64,000 bases of DNA from Scilla litardierei (taxonomy: Eukaryota > Streptophyta > Magnoliopsida > Asparagales > Asparagaceae). The translations under genes and the position numbers were made by a program. Below are positions 43,949 to 56,310 of this stretch, in pieces (position 1 is the stretch's first letter; each line of letters opens with the position of its first letter). The DNA lies in assembly GCA_030789695.1 (NCBI GenBank), contig CM061141.1:278573871-278637870 (forward strand), given 5' to 3'. The notes under the pieces are model-generated. The model saw nothing but the letters and a program-made list of their open reading frames with translations, was not told the DNA's origin and did not search any database.

Positions 43949-44699
43949 ACGCACCGATCATCAGCCACTTCGCTGCGCTACCCGCAGCCGTTACGACCCT
44001 GAGGCGATCCCGAGACGACCCTTACAGCGCTACCTGCAGTCGGGGACACGAGCACCGCCACTGTTTCCAGACCCGACGCCAGATTCACGGTTAATCATCA
44101 TTCAGGTTGGTCCCCCTAACTCGTAGTAAACCCACACTGTAGCAAACTGAACCTTAACTAAAACTGGACAACAATAATTAAATTTACTTTTCCGCACCAG
44201 TAAAACGCTGCTCACCGTAGAAATCAACCATCAGACAAATTTTCTGTGCATATAGGGTAGTGGTCGATCTAGGCTGATTAAACACCAAAATGTGACTTTC
44301 GACGATTAGGGTAGTCCCGACAACCTAGAAACAAAAACTAAATAGGATTATTGAAAAACGCGACCTGACACCGTCGAAGTGACACTTTTCAGACGGACTT
44401 TTGCTGACGGGACATTTGGACGAGACGCTCCGGGAGGACGACACACTCGCCACTGCAGGCAAGTGTATCCACTTACACTTTTGGCTGTTCTTAGGCCTTA
44501 ATTTGTTAGAACTGTTAATTGTGAACAAAGAGAACCGGACGTGAAATGATAGCGTCCAGGACGCCCTTGACGGCTCAGACTTGACGACAAAGTCTGAGCC
44601 CAACAACAACAACTTTTGACATCATAGGACTATCTTGTGTGTGCGTGTGTGTGTGGACACCCTAGAATAACCTTTCCTGTCTTGTCACGTCCCGTCCAG

Positions 44700-44860
44700 T
44701 CTTACAAAGCCCAGAGGGAAATAGGGCACTCTCTGAGTGATCCCTTGTCTTGTTACACAGCCCAGAGGGCAATAGGGCACTCTCTGAGTGATCCCTTGTC
44801 GTGATACACAGCCCAGAGGGCAATAGTGCACTCGCCAAGCTAGAGCGAGTGATCCCTTGT
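44700..44860 (+). repeat. 52-bp minisatellite, about 3 copies
   Basis: Unit core CAGCCCAGAGGGCAATAGGG followed by CACTCTCTGAGTGATCCCTT and GTCTTGTTACA. Three units here; four in the 3' LTR (61404-61612). Confidence 0.9.
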
Positions 44861-45625
44861 CTTGTCTTGTCTTGTCATGTCTTGGGTTTGGGGTAGGGTT
44901 GAGCGTGCGCACGGTAAGAGGGTCTGATCCCCCTCGAACCGTAAGGCGTGAACCCTTTCATGTCACACTTGTCTTGTCTTGTCCCGCCATGTCCCAATTT
45001 GTCTTGACACCTGTTAGGTTAGTCCCGTAGTTTGGTAGCACACGCTACGACTACTACTTGTCACGTTTTAATTTCCTGCTGCGTTTACTTTTTGTTCCTC
45101 TGTTATAACCTCGGCATGCTAATCAACCAGTAAACCGTTGTTAAATAGTCGATACACTTGCAGTTTGGTCTGACCCTTTTTGTAGACCTTACCTGACGTA
45201 CAGTTCCTTCTTTTGGTGCTGTACGTCAGGTGTTGAGCCAGAGTACGTCGACGAGACAGACTTACCGGAGTATGTGGAGCCCGAGGACGTCAACATAGAG
45301 TACGTTCTGACGAGGACCAGACCTTGAGGACTTTTTGGTCGCCACCTTCATAGGTTACTACTTTTAGTTTGCTTTTTCGTTAGTTTGTAGCCATGCTTAG
45401 GCTTTCCTCTCTTTAGACTTTTGTACTCGCTGGATATTAATTTTTATTAATGAATGCAAATTTCTTTCTATACTTTCTGTTGTTTCGAACTTTATAAATG
45501 CAAGAACCTGAAAGTTTTAAAATGGTACCCCTATAGACGCTTATTGGGTCCGAGCTTCACAGCTCTGGCCTAAGCGGGCCTTAGTCACGCTTCGCCTCCG
45601 TATTTTTGGGAAGCGAGGCGTGACA

Positions 45626-48264
45626 GGTTTTAGTGGTGGCCCATGCAGGTCATGCAAAAGTTCGGAACAATAAGAGTACCGCATTCATTTAATATCCATG
45701 TACATGTCTAAATTAGATTTACCCAGTCATAGATAGTATGAAGATTTAGGTAGACGTTCCAATTTGATAGTCAGACACCTTGGTTAAGAATTAGTCATCC
45801 TTGTCTTAGGATACCAGAGTAGCTCTCACTTGGCTCTGGCCGTGTTAGATTTCTAGAGCCTTTCTTTTAGTCATTCGCTCGGGTCCATCGACTTCGGGCC
45901 CAGCAGAACTAACCTTGATTCTCTTAGGAACCTTCCCATTAGATCTTGGTTACAGTCTAGCTCATTAGAAAATCTTAGTGTCGAGCTCTACTGATCGTTA
46001 GATGACCCGATAATTAGAATCCCTAACTTCTAGCGTCTTCCTGATCATTACCCTTTCGTGTTATCGACCGTAGAGTTCCATCATAGCTTCGTGAGTCGTA
46101 TCCTGAGTGTATCCATCATGCGATCTTTTTCCTTTCTCTCAATTCACGTAATCGTTCCTGACGAGTATCGTTGATCCTTCGAGTCTTTTCCTCTGCCAAG
46201 TCTGCTTCCTCTAAAAGTATTTTCGAAATTCCTTATTAAGTCCTTCGCTCAGCTTAATTTCTTTGAAACCCTCTTGAAATTTTCGTTGTTATTATCTCGT
46301 ACTTATTTTCAAATCGGTATCTTTCATATTTTCAATTTTAAAACCTTGTTAACATTTTGATAATTCAATTTATACTTTTCTAGACTACAAAATCTATTTC
46401 TAACCACTTACCGTACATACTTTTAGAATATTTTCTAAACTAGAGGGAACTCCAATTTTTTTATTATTATTATATCGGTTCTATGTTCTTCGTGATCACA
46501 TTTCAAAATCCTTGTGTAAACCTATCTTCATTTGCAAAACAATCGTTTCTCACCCTACCCATCCCTCCTGCGTCTTACTTTTTTTCCAAAATTTTAAATT
46601 TGCTACATCTGCCCACTTTTAAGTATATATATATATATTTAAAGGTATATGATACCATATTTTGCACAAAATCCTTCTTACATCGTTAAATCATTTTTAG
46701 CAATATTCTTGTCCCGTCCATCCGACTATCTTCTTATCCTCGCCTTACATGACTTCGTTCTTTCGATCTTGTTTCGTGTCGCTTTTGGTTTCGGTCTCCT
46801 TTTATGTAGACATCAGCGCCTGTAGCTGCTTATGTCATCCCTAGCTAGTAGTGGGCTCTCTGGTTTGTGATGACGTCGTGATGTATATATAGGTATAGTG
46901 TGTAGACCTGTATAAGTGTGTTACCTTTAGGATCTTGATGATCGTCTCTTGTCTTGTATGCATACTCAGTGTGGACCGTAATATACGTATGGAGTGGTCT
47001 GAATGATAGTATTCATATAGGTGTGAATAGCGTCATAGCAGACAATTCCTTAGACTTAGTCTTTTGTACTATTGAATAGCTTATCTTGGCTGTATGTGAT
47101 TGTAACAAAACTTTTGTTTTCCTTTAAACCAAATCTTTAAAGTTTTTGAAACTAGCTTACAAGATCACAAATCACTTATCCTCCCTCATCCATTACCACA
47201 ACTCCACACGTTTTTCCAAATGTTTTAAAATGTGTCATTGGCCTTAAGTTTTCCTTTCTCTTCTCTTCTTTCTCCCTTAGAAATGTTATGTTTATTGTTG
47301 TTATATTATTGGGACTTGCTATTATTGTTATAGGATTTTGTTTGCGGGTAGGCTCAGGGTGAGATGAGATTTATTATAGTAATAATTAATTGATTTGGAA
47401 CACAAGGATATTGGATTAGATTTCTTTGGATGAAAAGAATGTGATGTCCAAGACTTATTTACAATACCGATGTGTGATGGACTCAATGGAGAATTCTGGT
47501 CGGATGAAATTATATGCAGGGAGATGATAACTTATCAGACTTGAGACTTAGACGAGTGGTAGATAGGAGTAGCTGCGGAGTATAGTATGAGTTAGGGTGG
47601 TCATAAGGATGAGTAGAGCATTTAAAGCATCAAGACTTGATTGTTAAGTTGACGTGAGAAGACATTGGGAATAACACGACGTGTTGAGATAAATGGATGG
47701 TTAGATAGTCGGACTTAATATTGGTTGGGATTAGTTACAGTGAGTAGGATAAGATGTGAGTTTGATAGTTCAATTATTTGGCGGATAAATTTATGGGAAG
47801 ATATGACAAGGAATGTATTAAGGACACGGCGAATGTTGATTTGTGAAAGGTGTTATAAGATAGACAAAGTTTTTGTCTTGGATTGGTGTTCGACTAGAAA
47901 ATTATTTTAGCGATTGAAAAATATTGGGAAGAGTTTGAGAAAATTAAGGATGTTACCGAGCAATGATGTTTAGTGGAGTGGTATGGTAAGAGAAGATGAT
48001 TATTATTCTTTTATGAGGACTTGGAGTTGGGAATTTAACAGCAGTGATGGGTCTATAGTTAAGTATTAGGATGTGAGATTAGTCGTGACGTTATCCAGTG
48101 AAAAGAAGGATTATGATGGAATATTTGAGGAACGATGTTGAAATTATAGGATTAGGGACCATTGTGTGGAGGATGAGGGTTATAGGCTTAAGTATTTATG
48201 GATTTTATAATTAGTCTTAGTAAAAGTGATTCCAAGGACGGAATCATTTCTAAGGTGGGTAGAA
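45626..48264 (+). other. Internal region of giant-LTR element, non-coding
   Basis: 2639 bp without a convincing ORF and no recognisable gag, RT or integrase word in any frame. Starts GGTTTTAGTGGTGGCCC after the LTR, which does not match the initiator tRNA-Met PBS; the primer is unclear. Ends in GGACGGAATCATTTC then TAAGGTGGGTAGAA (48251-48264), a PPT of the form used by TGTAACG-type gypsy elements. Confidence 0.75.
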
Positions 48265-49327
48265 TGTAACGGTCGCTTTCCGACCTTATGATTTTTCTAC
48301 GTGCACGTGCTTTATCGTGCACGTATTTTATTTGGCTATTTTTGAGCTCCGGCATATGCGATGTGATATGCCATTGCGATCGTTTTGGGGTGTTAGATTT
48401 TATTGTAATTTTTTAGAACGTCGTTTCACGGCTCGTTTTCTCGCAAAACAACTTTGAAAGATATGGGCGTTTTAGTCATTTGACTCAAAACACCGTTTTC
48501 AAATTTACGTAAATTCTTGGTAGGTGTTACGCACGATCAGGCTCCATAGATCTGTGCGTCTCATCTCCACGATCGCCCCGGTATTTTCGGATTATTTTTC
48601 TGACCCCCGGATTGCGAGATATCACCCGGATAAACCTCGACCATCGATCTCCCTCAATCAGATTCAAATTTCGAATTATTGCCAAATCTGGCGATATCTG
48701 GCTATTAATCTGTTTAAAATCTTTCCTAATCTTCTTCTCTAATCTCCCCTAGACTTACCCCTACTTGTACACCCTCTACCTCTTTATCTAACCCCTTTTA
48801 GCTATAAATCTTATAGATATATATCAAATTATTATTATTATATAACCCTATAATCCCTAACCCTAAGTTAACCCTAACCCTAAAATTCACAGCCGCCGCC
48901 ACACAAATTTCCGAGGAGAGAGAGAGGCTCTCTCTTCTCCCTCTCCCGTACACAAAATTTTTCCCCCTCACGCCCCTCTCGCATCCACGGCGAGGCAACA
49001 CCGCAGACCGCCACCCGCTTCTCCACGCCTCCCGATCGTCGGCTCCCCGCCTCCTCGACAGCCTCCCCGCGCCGTCTCTCTCCCTCTCTCTCGCTCTCAG
49101 CCGCCGAGCACCGATCGCCCCAATCCCGAGCACCGACCGCCGTGACCCGATCGCCTCAAGCCCTCGCATCGAGCCGCCGTCTCCCCCTCTCCCGATCCCC
49201 CTCACGGCCTCAACTCCGACGTCGGCCCCCCTCACGACTCCGTCGTGATCCGACGCTGATCCCTCGCGATCCACGGCGTCCCCGAGCCCCGATCGCTGCC
49301 ACGATTCTCGCGAGGCCTCCGCCCTCG

Positions 49328-49367
<40 letters not shown>

Positions 49368-50637
49368 CTTTCATCCACTGACGTACGGTTCTCGTCACCG
49401 CCGCCGAGCAAATCGCCCCAACGCCGCTGACCCTGATCCCCGTGCAGCGTCGATCTCCGCCGGCATCCTCCCCCTCAACGCTGTCGCCCTCGCCGTTCCC
49501 CGACCGCCTGCGCCCGCCTGCGACCCCCGACGCCACCCTCTCGCACTCAAAGGCTGCCAGAGCCCCTAAGCCCCCGTGCTCCTCCTCATCTTAGAGCTCA
49601 CGGCCTCCTCTCGTGCAGAGCCCAGAGCGCCGCCTCCCTCATCCCCTTTCCGCCGCCGCGCCCTCATCCGCAGCTCGTCGCTGTGCCGATCCGCCGTGAT
49701 CCAGCGTAGCCCCGCGCCGTCTAACCCCGATCGGATCCCCCTGCGAACCCGAGTGCCGCCGCACCTCAGCTCTCCTCCCTTGTCGGCCAGCCCACTCCCT
49801 ACCGCCAAGAGCAGCCCCAAGCTCCGTCCCCATTCTCGATGCCACACCGACACATCAGATTTCCCCGACCGCCGTCGACGTCTCGATTTCCAACCATCAA
49901 AACAGGAAATCTCATATCAAGCCTTTGCTGACCCCTCCTAAGAAAGCTGCAAAGACCCTAGTTGCTGGAAGCCATTCTGATGATATCGGTTTACAATGTA
50001 GTTGTTGGAAAATTGAAGGTATGGAGATAGTGGGAACATTACTGATGGAACCACAATTCTCCAAGCGATCAAATCAACTGTCGACCCTTCGACCCAAGTC
50101 ATATACCCTGAGAATCCAGACGCCAACCTTGTTAAAAGCAATGGATTTCTCTTATGCTATTATTATGGTTAAAGAAGTCCTATCTGACGAACTTATGGGG
50201 ACAGCTTCAACCTGACGCTATCGGAACTAGGCTCGAGCACAATTCAAAGTGCTTACATGGCCGTGAGTGTGTTGTAATCATCATCTCTGGAAGGCCTCTC
50301 GTTATCGAACCGTATCTGCCATCAGCGGATGCCCTTGTCACCGCTTGGCTCCCTGGACCTGAAGGCCAAGGAGTCGCAGTCACGCACCGATCATCAGCCA
50401 CTTCGCTGCGCTACCCGCAACCGTTACGACCCTGAGGCGATCCCGAGACGACCCTTACAGCGCTACCCGCAGTCGGGGACACGAGCACCGCCACTGTTTC
50501 CAGACCCGACGCCAGATTCACGGTTAATCATCATTCAGGTTGGTCCCCCTAACTCGTAGCAAACCCACACAGTAGCAAACTGAACCTTAACTAAAACTGG
50601 ACAACAATAATTAAATTTACTTTTCCCACACCAGTAG
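48265..50637 (+). repeat. 3' giant LTR, first part
   Basis: Aligns with 41857 to about 44214. TATA at 48803, telomere-like repeats at 48842-48884, a C run of about 38 (49328-49365) where the 5' LTR has short mixed C runs, GH3 fragment at 49917-50381. Breaks at about 50637. Confidence 0.88.
49917..50381 (+). pseudogene. GH3 glucosidase fragment, 3' LTR copy
   Basis: Counterpart of 43484-43948 with the same frameshifts; it keeps a sense codon (TGG) where the 5' copy has TAG. Presence in both LTRs at the same place means the capture predates this insertion and has been copied with the element. Confidence 0.78.
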
Positions 50638-50660
50638 CAAACCCACACATTCAGGTTGGC
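50638..50660. other. Templated filler at the LTR/Athila break
   Basis: GTAGCAAACCCACAC and ATTCAGGTTGG lie side by side between LTR sequence and truncated Athila gag. Each is a copy of sequence 80-120 bp to the left (50556-50570 and 50535-50545). Confidence 0.75.
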
Positions 50661-51921
50661 CGTATTGCTGCTGGGCGGGCTGCTGATTCCTAGGGGCATA
50701 TTGTTGATACTGTGGTGGTGGTTGTTGCTGCTGAAATTGCTGCTGCTGAAACTGCTGCTGGGGCCTAGCCGGCTGATAAGTCTGCTGTTATTGCTGAGCC
50801 GGCTGTTGGTAAGGTGCCCGGTAGCTGAGGTTCGGATGATTCCGGTTGTTGGGAGAGTAGGCTGGGTTTGAGTTGGTTCGTGGTGGAAATGGCGCATTCC
50901 CCGTAGGATTGTAAAACAATGTGCTCGCCTGATCCAACGGTGGTGAGATGTCACCACCGTCGAACTCTCCAAAAACTTCGGATTCTACCGCAGCAATCTG
51001 TTGTGAACCGGCGCCACCGGCGCCTACCATCAATGCGGAGATCTGGGTTGACAGCAAGTCAAACTTGCTTGACAATTTGTCGACGTCTTCCACTCTATGG
51101 ATGCCCCCAGACCTTGGTGTGGCTCTCTCGTCACACCACCGTTCATTGTTGGATGTCATATTTTCCAAAATTTGCTCGGCATCTTCTTCGCTTCTTGACA
51201 TGAAGGACCCTTCAGCCGCGGCGTCCATGGAAGACTTTAAATCGTCCCTCAGCCCATTATAAAACAGATTTATAATCTGCCACTTGGGGAGCTCATGGTG
51301 GGGACATCTTCTCTGCATCTCCTTGTATCTTGTCCAAGCCTCATGCAAGGACTCGTGGCTGGCCTGGGAGAAGGAGGAGATCTCACTCCTCAGCTTCATG
51401 GTCTTCCCCGGAGGAAAGAACTTCATCAGAAAAGCATTGGAGAGCTTCTCCCAGGTGTTGAATGTGTTGGAGTCCTTCCCCCTAAGCCACAGCTTGGCCT
51501 TATCTCGCAAGGAGAAGGGGAACAGCTTCAGTCGGATCGCCTCAGTTGTGACACCGTTAATCCAGAAGGTATCACATTTCTCCAAGAAGGAGTCTAGATG
51601 CTCGATCGGGCTCTCCATGGGTGCACCGGAAAATTGATCCTGCTGGATCCACGTCACCAAATATGGCTTAAGCTCGAAGCTTTGGGCCGTAATAGCTGGA
51701 GGACGGATGGCGGACGTGGACTCGATGTAAGGCATCGAGTACTCCAGCAGGGACTTGTGAGGTGGGGTGTTCTCCCCCATGGCTTCAGGATCCTCTCTTC
51801 TTCGCTTCTCGGCGGCCAAACGCCTAAGGGTGGCGTTTATTTCTGGGTCAACGGGGATCAAGTAGTCGAGATTTCTTGAACTCCTGCGCATGAAAAACAA
51901 CAAATACCCGTGAAGCGACAA
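50661..51921 (-). pseudogene. Athila gag, second copy, truncated
   Basis: 377-aa ORF 51921-50788 (MSLHGYLLFFMRRSSRN...), then a stop and continued Gln-rich sequence to the break. Carries the Athila gag core (RLKLFPFSLRDKAKLWL, 'TWEKLSNAFL', 'CPHHELPKWQIINLFYNGL'). About 97% like the copy at 59615. Confidence 0.85.
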
Positions 51922-52062
51922 GTGGGAAAGAAACAGATAAGATAAGAAATAAAAATTAAAATGAGAAAATAAAAAAAAAGAAGAATGCGAAAATTATCGC
52001 GAGTTAGGGATAAGAGCTAGACACTAGGGTTCATGAGATCCTAAAATAACAAGCATGTTGCC

Positions 52063-52080
52063 TCCCCGGCAACGGCGTCA
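52063..52080 (-). other. PBS of second internal copy (tRNA-Asp type, one mismatch)
   Basis: Minus strand TGACGCCGTTGCCGGGGA, one base from the intact PBS at 59760-59777, six bases after the LTR end. Confidence 0.85.
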
Positions 52081-53034
52081 TAAACTTGACGTGCCCCCGG
52101 TTTGCGAGCCGCAAATGGCCGGGGGACCCACGTGAGGGTTTAGATATTTGTAACCGCAAGCGCACGGTGTTGTAGTGTGGCTTGGGGGTCGAACACAGGG
52201 AGGCTAGGATGTGCTTGTGTCAAAGAGGACCGAAATCACCCCGTGGGCGAGCTAGCCCAGATCGAATGATGGGTTGTCACGGTAAAGGAATGCAGGGTAT
52301 AGACAATAAGAAAATAAAACCCGGGACTTTGGTTTCCACCCCCAACGAGCGACTCTCGTCGATACGGCCTACGGGTAGGATGGCGATTGGAATTAGGGTC
52401 TAATGGTGAGACGTTGCCTCTAAAAGTGGTACCGGCATCCCATGGGCCCGATATTCCGGTCGGTGCCCAGGATGATACGCCGGACTTCCCGGGTTCGATC
52501 AGTGGGCACTCCCGTGTCCATTAACACTGATCGACTCCAGGAGCACTAAGTTCGCAACGATAACTCCCAACGTCTCATCATGCCGCTCCCGCACGCTAGG
52601 ATTCGGCGTCTACGCTAAGGGCGTGAGCTATGGCTAGGGAGTCAACCGCCAAGTTTATTCCCCCTTGGCCCAACGGTCAAAGGCGGTCTTTTTCCCGCGA
52701 TGACAATAAAACACCCCGCGTAACCGTTAGATTCCTAATCCCTATCGATTTCCTAACCCTATGGATGCATCGGGAAGAGCCCCCGAAGGGGTTTCCGCCA
52801 AAATCCCAGATTTGGGAACTACTCACAAATATTCATTAAAAAGCGATCTAAACGAAAATGAACCGTTAAAATCATAATCAGACAATAGGAATGCGAAGGT
52901 AGTAAAGCAATTAAGATAATACTAAAGTTTTACAAAGATCCGAAAACTTACAAAAACTGGGAAATTACAGCCGTCACAATATGAAGAAAACAGTAAAAAA
53001 TAACCAACTCCCGAATCTGGGAAACCTAGGGTTC

Positions 53035-53042
53035 TATTTATA
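53035..53042 (-). promoter_or_regulatory. TATA box, inner Athila LTR
   Basis: TATAAATA on the minus strand right after the palindrome array; the outer LTR copy is at 60732-60739. Confidence 0.7.
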
Positions 53043-53052
53043 GAAAACGACA

Positions 53053-53443
53053 TCACCCGATCAGTTGATAAGTCAACCGATCGGGTGAGCCGCTTCACAA
53101 AATCACAGCGCAATGCGAGGGTTTCACCCGGTCAGTATGAACCGGTCGGTTGGAACTTGGTGCGGTCGGTTGGATCTTGGTGCCGACCGGTTGGATCTTG
53201 GAGCGGACCGGGTGAGGAGATCGGTTGGAGCTCCGAGTCTTGGCTGTTGAAATTCAGCTACAGGTGAACCGATCGGGTGAAGGTCACCCGATCGGTTGGA
53301 AATCAGCTTCGAATTTCCAGAGACTTTGAGCTTTTGACCCGGTCACTGAACCGACCGGGCGACTTCTCGTGAGCTCCAAGCTGCGTCCGGGTGATACATG
53401 CGTGCATCACCCGATCGGTTGGAGATGACCAACCGACCGGGTG
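53053..53443 (-). repeat. CCGATCGG palindrome array, inner Athila LTR
   Basis: Repeated hairpins built of (C)ACCCGATCGGTTG and its complement: 53053-53086 (15-bp arms, one mismatch), 53267-53298 (14-bp perfect arms, 3-bp loop), 53408-53443. Single motifs CCGGTCGGTTGG lie between. Ends 11 bp from the TATA box. Confidence 0.9.
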
Positions 53444-55488
53444 AGGGGCTGAAAGATGCAATCTTCGTCGTTTGACCCCCTGAATCATGTGTGACTCCTC
53501 CCGTTGCTCCGGGGACACATGATATCATCGTTTTACGTCCCAAATGCCAGCAAACTCCTGCAAAACACGGAAAATACGGAAAAGTGAAAGAAAACAAGAA
53601 AATACAAGAAAACACGAGAAAACAAATAAAAGACGGCGGTAAATACGGAAAAACATGGAAGAAAACGCGCGTAAATATATGAAATATAAACGCACGTCAA
53701 AATCCCCCAAGCTGAACTCTTCCTCGTCCTCGAGGAAGACGAGTGAGAGTAGGAGCTCGGAGGGAAAAATAGAGAGAAAGAGAGAAAAAGAAAACTCTTT
53801 ATCCTAGATCGCCCGTCAGGGCCAACAAAATCAAAACCGACACACCAAGCAAGCAAACGCCAAATCACATCACTAAACCAAGGAATATGAGTCCAAATAA
53901 GTGCCGTGGGCCCACGCGGTGAAGCGCGAGTGAGTGTGGCCGTGCGCTAGCAGTCGGTGTCGCTATCTACGATGTGCAATAAAGCTCGATATACGCAAAC
54001 CCAGGAAATGACCCAAATATCAATTCGAATTGAATAAGGCGGTGAATATATGTAGTTCAAGCATGCATGAGAATAGAGAGAGAATCGAAACATATCATGC
54101 GTCGGGGACTCCACAACTATGGTTAAGGAAATCACCACACTAAAGCCTAGATAATAGCTAAAAAGTTCCTAAGCCAAGTGTTTTCGAAAACGATGGGGGT
54201 TGAGATGATTTGGAGAAGAACACTCGGTGCAAATTCTCGCCTTCCCTTTATTCTCGATAGATAGGAAAAATATTCACACTTGAAATTTTTGGGTTTTGGG
54301 TATTTGTATTTATTTATTTTTTTTGGATTTTGGGCTATACAAAATTTTTCTTCCTTTTTTTTTCTTTTCTTTTCTTTTCTCCTTTTTTTGGATTTTTGGG
54401 TATTGGGATATATACATGTGTACTCTCCCAAGTGGGAGAACGGTACACGACGAGGGGATTTGCACCAAGTAAAATAAAAATGAAATCGGATTCTAAACAC
54501 ATGGGCAAAGGAGATATTTCTTGCTAATCAGAGCGTAGGCTAAATGGGTTATCCTAGTCCTTAATTGTGGAATCTCGACACATGCGAAATGAAGTACACG
54601 ATATATATATATATAGCATGCAGAAGCAGACAGGGGAAATATATACCACATATTCAAATCGAAGCATGATAATCTAGGGGTCATTCCTGGACAGGTATAT
54701 AAAGTAAAATCACAAAGTAGAAGCACACCACACGGTTAGGCATGACACACGACTCACAAAAAAGCTAAGTGGACCCACGATGCGTGAAATGCAAGAGGAC
54801 TCGAAATCCTAGGGTTAGTGAATGTGATGCTAGGTGCTAGGTGTGTGTGATTTTTTTGGCGATTCATCATAGGGTTCATCTCTAGGAGAAAGAGATAAAA
54901 AGAAGAAAAGAAAAAGAAAAACACGATGAAAACGACACAAAAACGAAAAAGAAAAGACTCAAATGACGCACAAAGTGTGACTCCCCCAAGCTGAATCTTG
55001 CATTGCCCTCAATGCAATAAGAGTGAGTACGGGAGGGCAATGAAAATGGGGGGGAATATGCACCGACACAAAAAGAAATGAAAAACGAGGAAAACACAGA
55101 TACGAAACTGAAAAATAAAGAAAAATCAAAATCAAACCACACGACGCAAAAAACGAAATAAAACCACATGACACGACAAAAAGCACACGCCACGACACTC
55201 AAAAGGGGAAAAACAAGCACACACACATACAAAGAAGAAAAAACAAAACACGACAACACAGCAAAACAGACTTCCCCCAAGCTAGACATGACAGTGCTAG
55301 CAAATAAAATGTGATCATGAAATGCAGAAATATGCAAGGGGGGAGTCAAAAACAAACAAAGTGAAATCAAAAATCAAAAGGAAGTGATGCGACACGTGAA
55401 TGGGTCCTCCCCCTGACCGAGACAAAGCAGGGCCCCGTAAAGACAGATGGGCACAAATATGGGGGGGAAAAGCGGGAAAGTAAAAAAA

Positions 55489-55860
55489 TCAAGCAGGGGC
55501 ACCACCCTCTGGGGGTGGTGATGGGGGTCTGCGTTGGGGACCAGGAGTCGTGGGGGGTGGAATGTGGAGCTCGGAGACATCGGGTGGGTCTTCACGGATG
55601 TGGCGAATGAAGCTTTGAAGAAAGTGGAGGTCTCGGTCGACGGACTCCTGAGTTATCCGACCACCCTGTCCAGCTAGGAGGATCGTGGCCGTGAATCGGT
55701 CGGCGTGGTCGTCGCCTTGGAATTGCATCCCATATTCGGGATCGTCAACGTGAGGGGGGGAAGTGGTGCGTTGAGCGGGGGGTTGTGTGCGACGAGTACG
55801 ACGGGTGGGCCTAGGGTTGGAAGAGCTGGCGTCGGTGGGCTTAACACGGCAGGGAGGCAT
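55489..55860 (-). CDS. Small proline-rich ORF in Athila 3' region, unidentified
   Basis: 123 aa, starting MPPCRVKPTDASSSN and ending in a Pro-rich tail (PPTTPGPQRRPPSPPPEGG). Middle part (about 45-95) is mixed sequence. No membrane span, zinc motif or known domain. It is the first open frame downstream of the internal palindrome array and TATA box (56311-56656, 56293-56298), which might express it. It could be the remaining N-terminus of an Athila extra ORF. Confidence 0.4.
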   Translation of the reverse strand: MPPCRVKPTDASSSNPRPTRRTRRTQPPAQRTTSPPHVDDPEYGMQFQGDDHADRFTATILLAGQGGRITQESVDRDLHFLQSFIRHIREDPPDVSELHIPPPTTPGPQRRPPSPPPEGGAPA

Positions 55861-56292
55861 TGTGCGGGAGTCGTGTGTGTGTGTGTGTATGCAAAATACA
55901 ATGAATCAACACAAACACGAAACACGACCAACGAGCAGAGGGAATATTTGGGGCAAAATTAAAATTGAGCTAAGGAGCGAGTTTACCCAAATGAGATGAA
56001 GATCGTTGCTTGTAGGCGCCCCGATGCTACTCGATAGGAGCACGTTGTGGAGCCTCGGCGATTTCTTCAGCAAGCTTCGAAATTGAGGAGAATGGGTGAA
56101 AGTTAGGATTTTGTGTGCGGGTGGAATCGAGGAGAATGGAGAGAAATCGATGGTGGGATGGATAGGGAGATGGGGGGAGGTCGATTGGGGTTGATTCTGG
56201 GGAGGATCGAGGTCTGGCGCAAGAGGAGGAGGCGAAACGTCGGTTGGGGATTCGAAAATGGCAAGGGCGGAACGAACGGGCGGCGATGGATG

Positions 56293-56298
56293 TTTATA
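56293..56298 (-). promoter_or_regulatory. TATA-like box after internal Athila array
   Basis: CCTATAAACA on the minus strand, 13 bp after the internal array, same placement as in the Athila LTR. Confidence 0.5.
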
Positions 56299-56310
56299 GG
56301 AATTTAAGTC

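Larger units (their letters stand above)
41857..45625 (+). repeat. 5' giant LTR
   Basis: 3769 bp. In order: inverted repeat CGTGCACG (41901-41922), TATA box (42395-42401), telomere-like repeats (42436-42478), a C-rich pyrimidine stretch (42480-43480), a GH3 glucosidase fragment (43484-43948), a 52-bp minisatellite (44700-44860), and a 3' section shared with the solo LTR family (AAGCG.G.CGTGACA). Pro/Arg-rich ORFs in the C-rich part are compositional. Confidence 0.88.
52087..53699 (-). repeat. Athila LTR (inner)
   Basis: 1613 bp, terminal inverted repeat TGACGTGC/GCACGTCA. About 98% identical by eye to 59784-61396. Palindrome array 53053-53443, TATA at 53035-53042. Confidence 0.92.

Noticed and set aside
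50656..51879. Plus-strand ORFs of 71-117 aa opposite Athila gag (repeated at 58200-59573)
   Set aside because: Antisense shadows of gag; the duplication reflects the duplicated gag.
54147..55370. ORFs of 117-162 aa rich in Phe/Ser
   Set aside because: Antisense of or equal to A/T-rich runs in the Athila 3' region; no domain and no conserved start.
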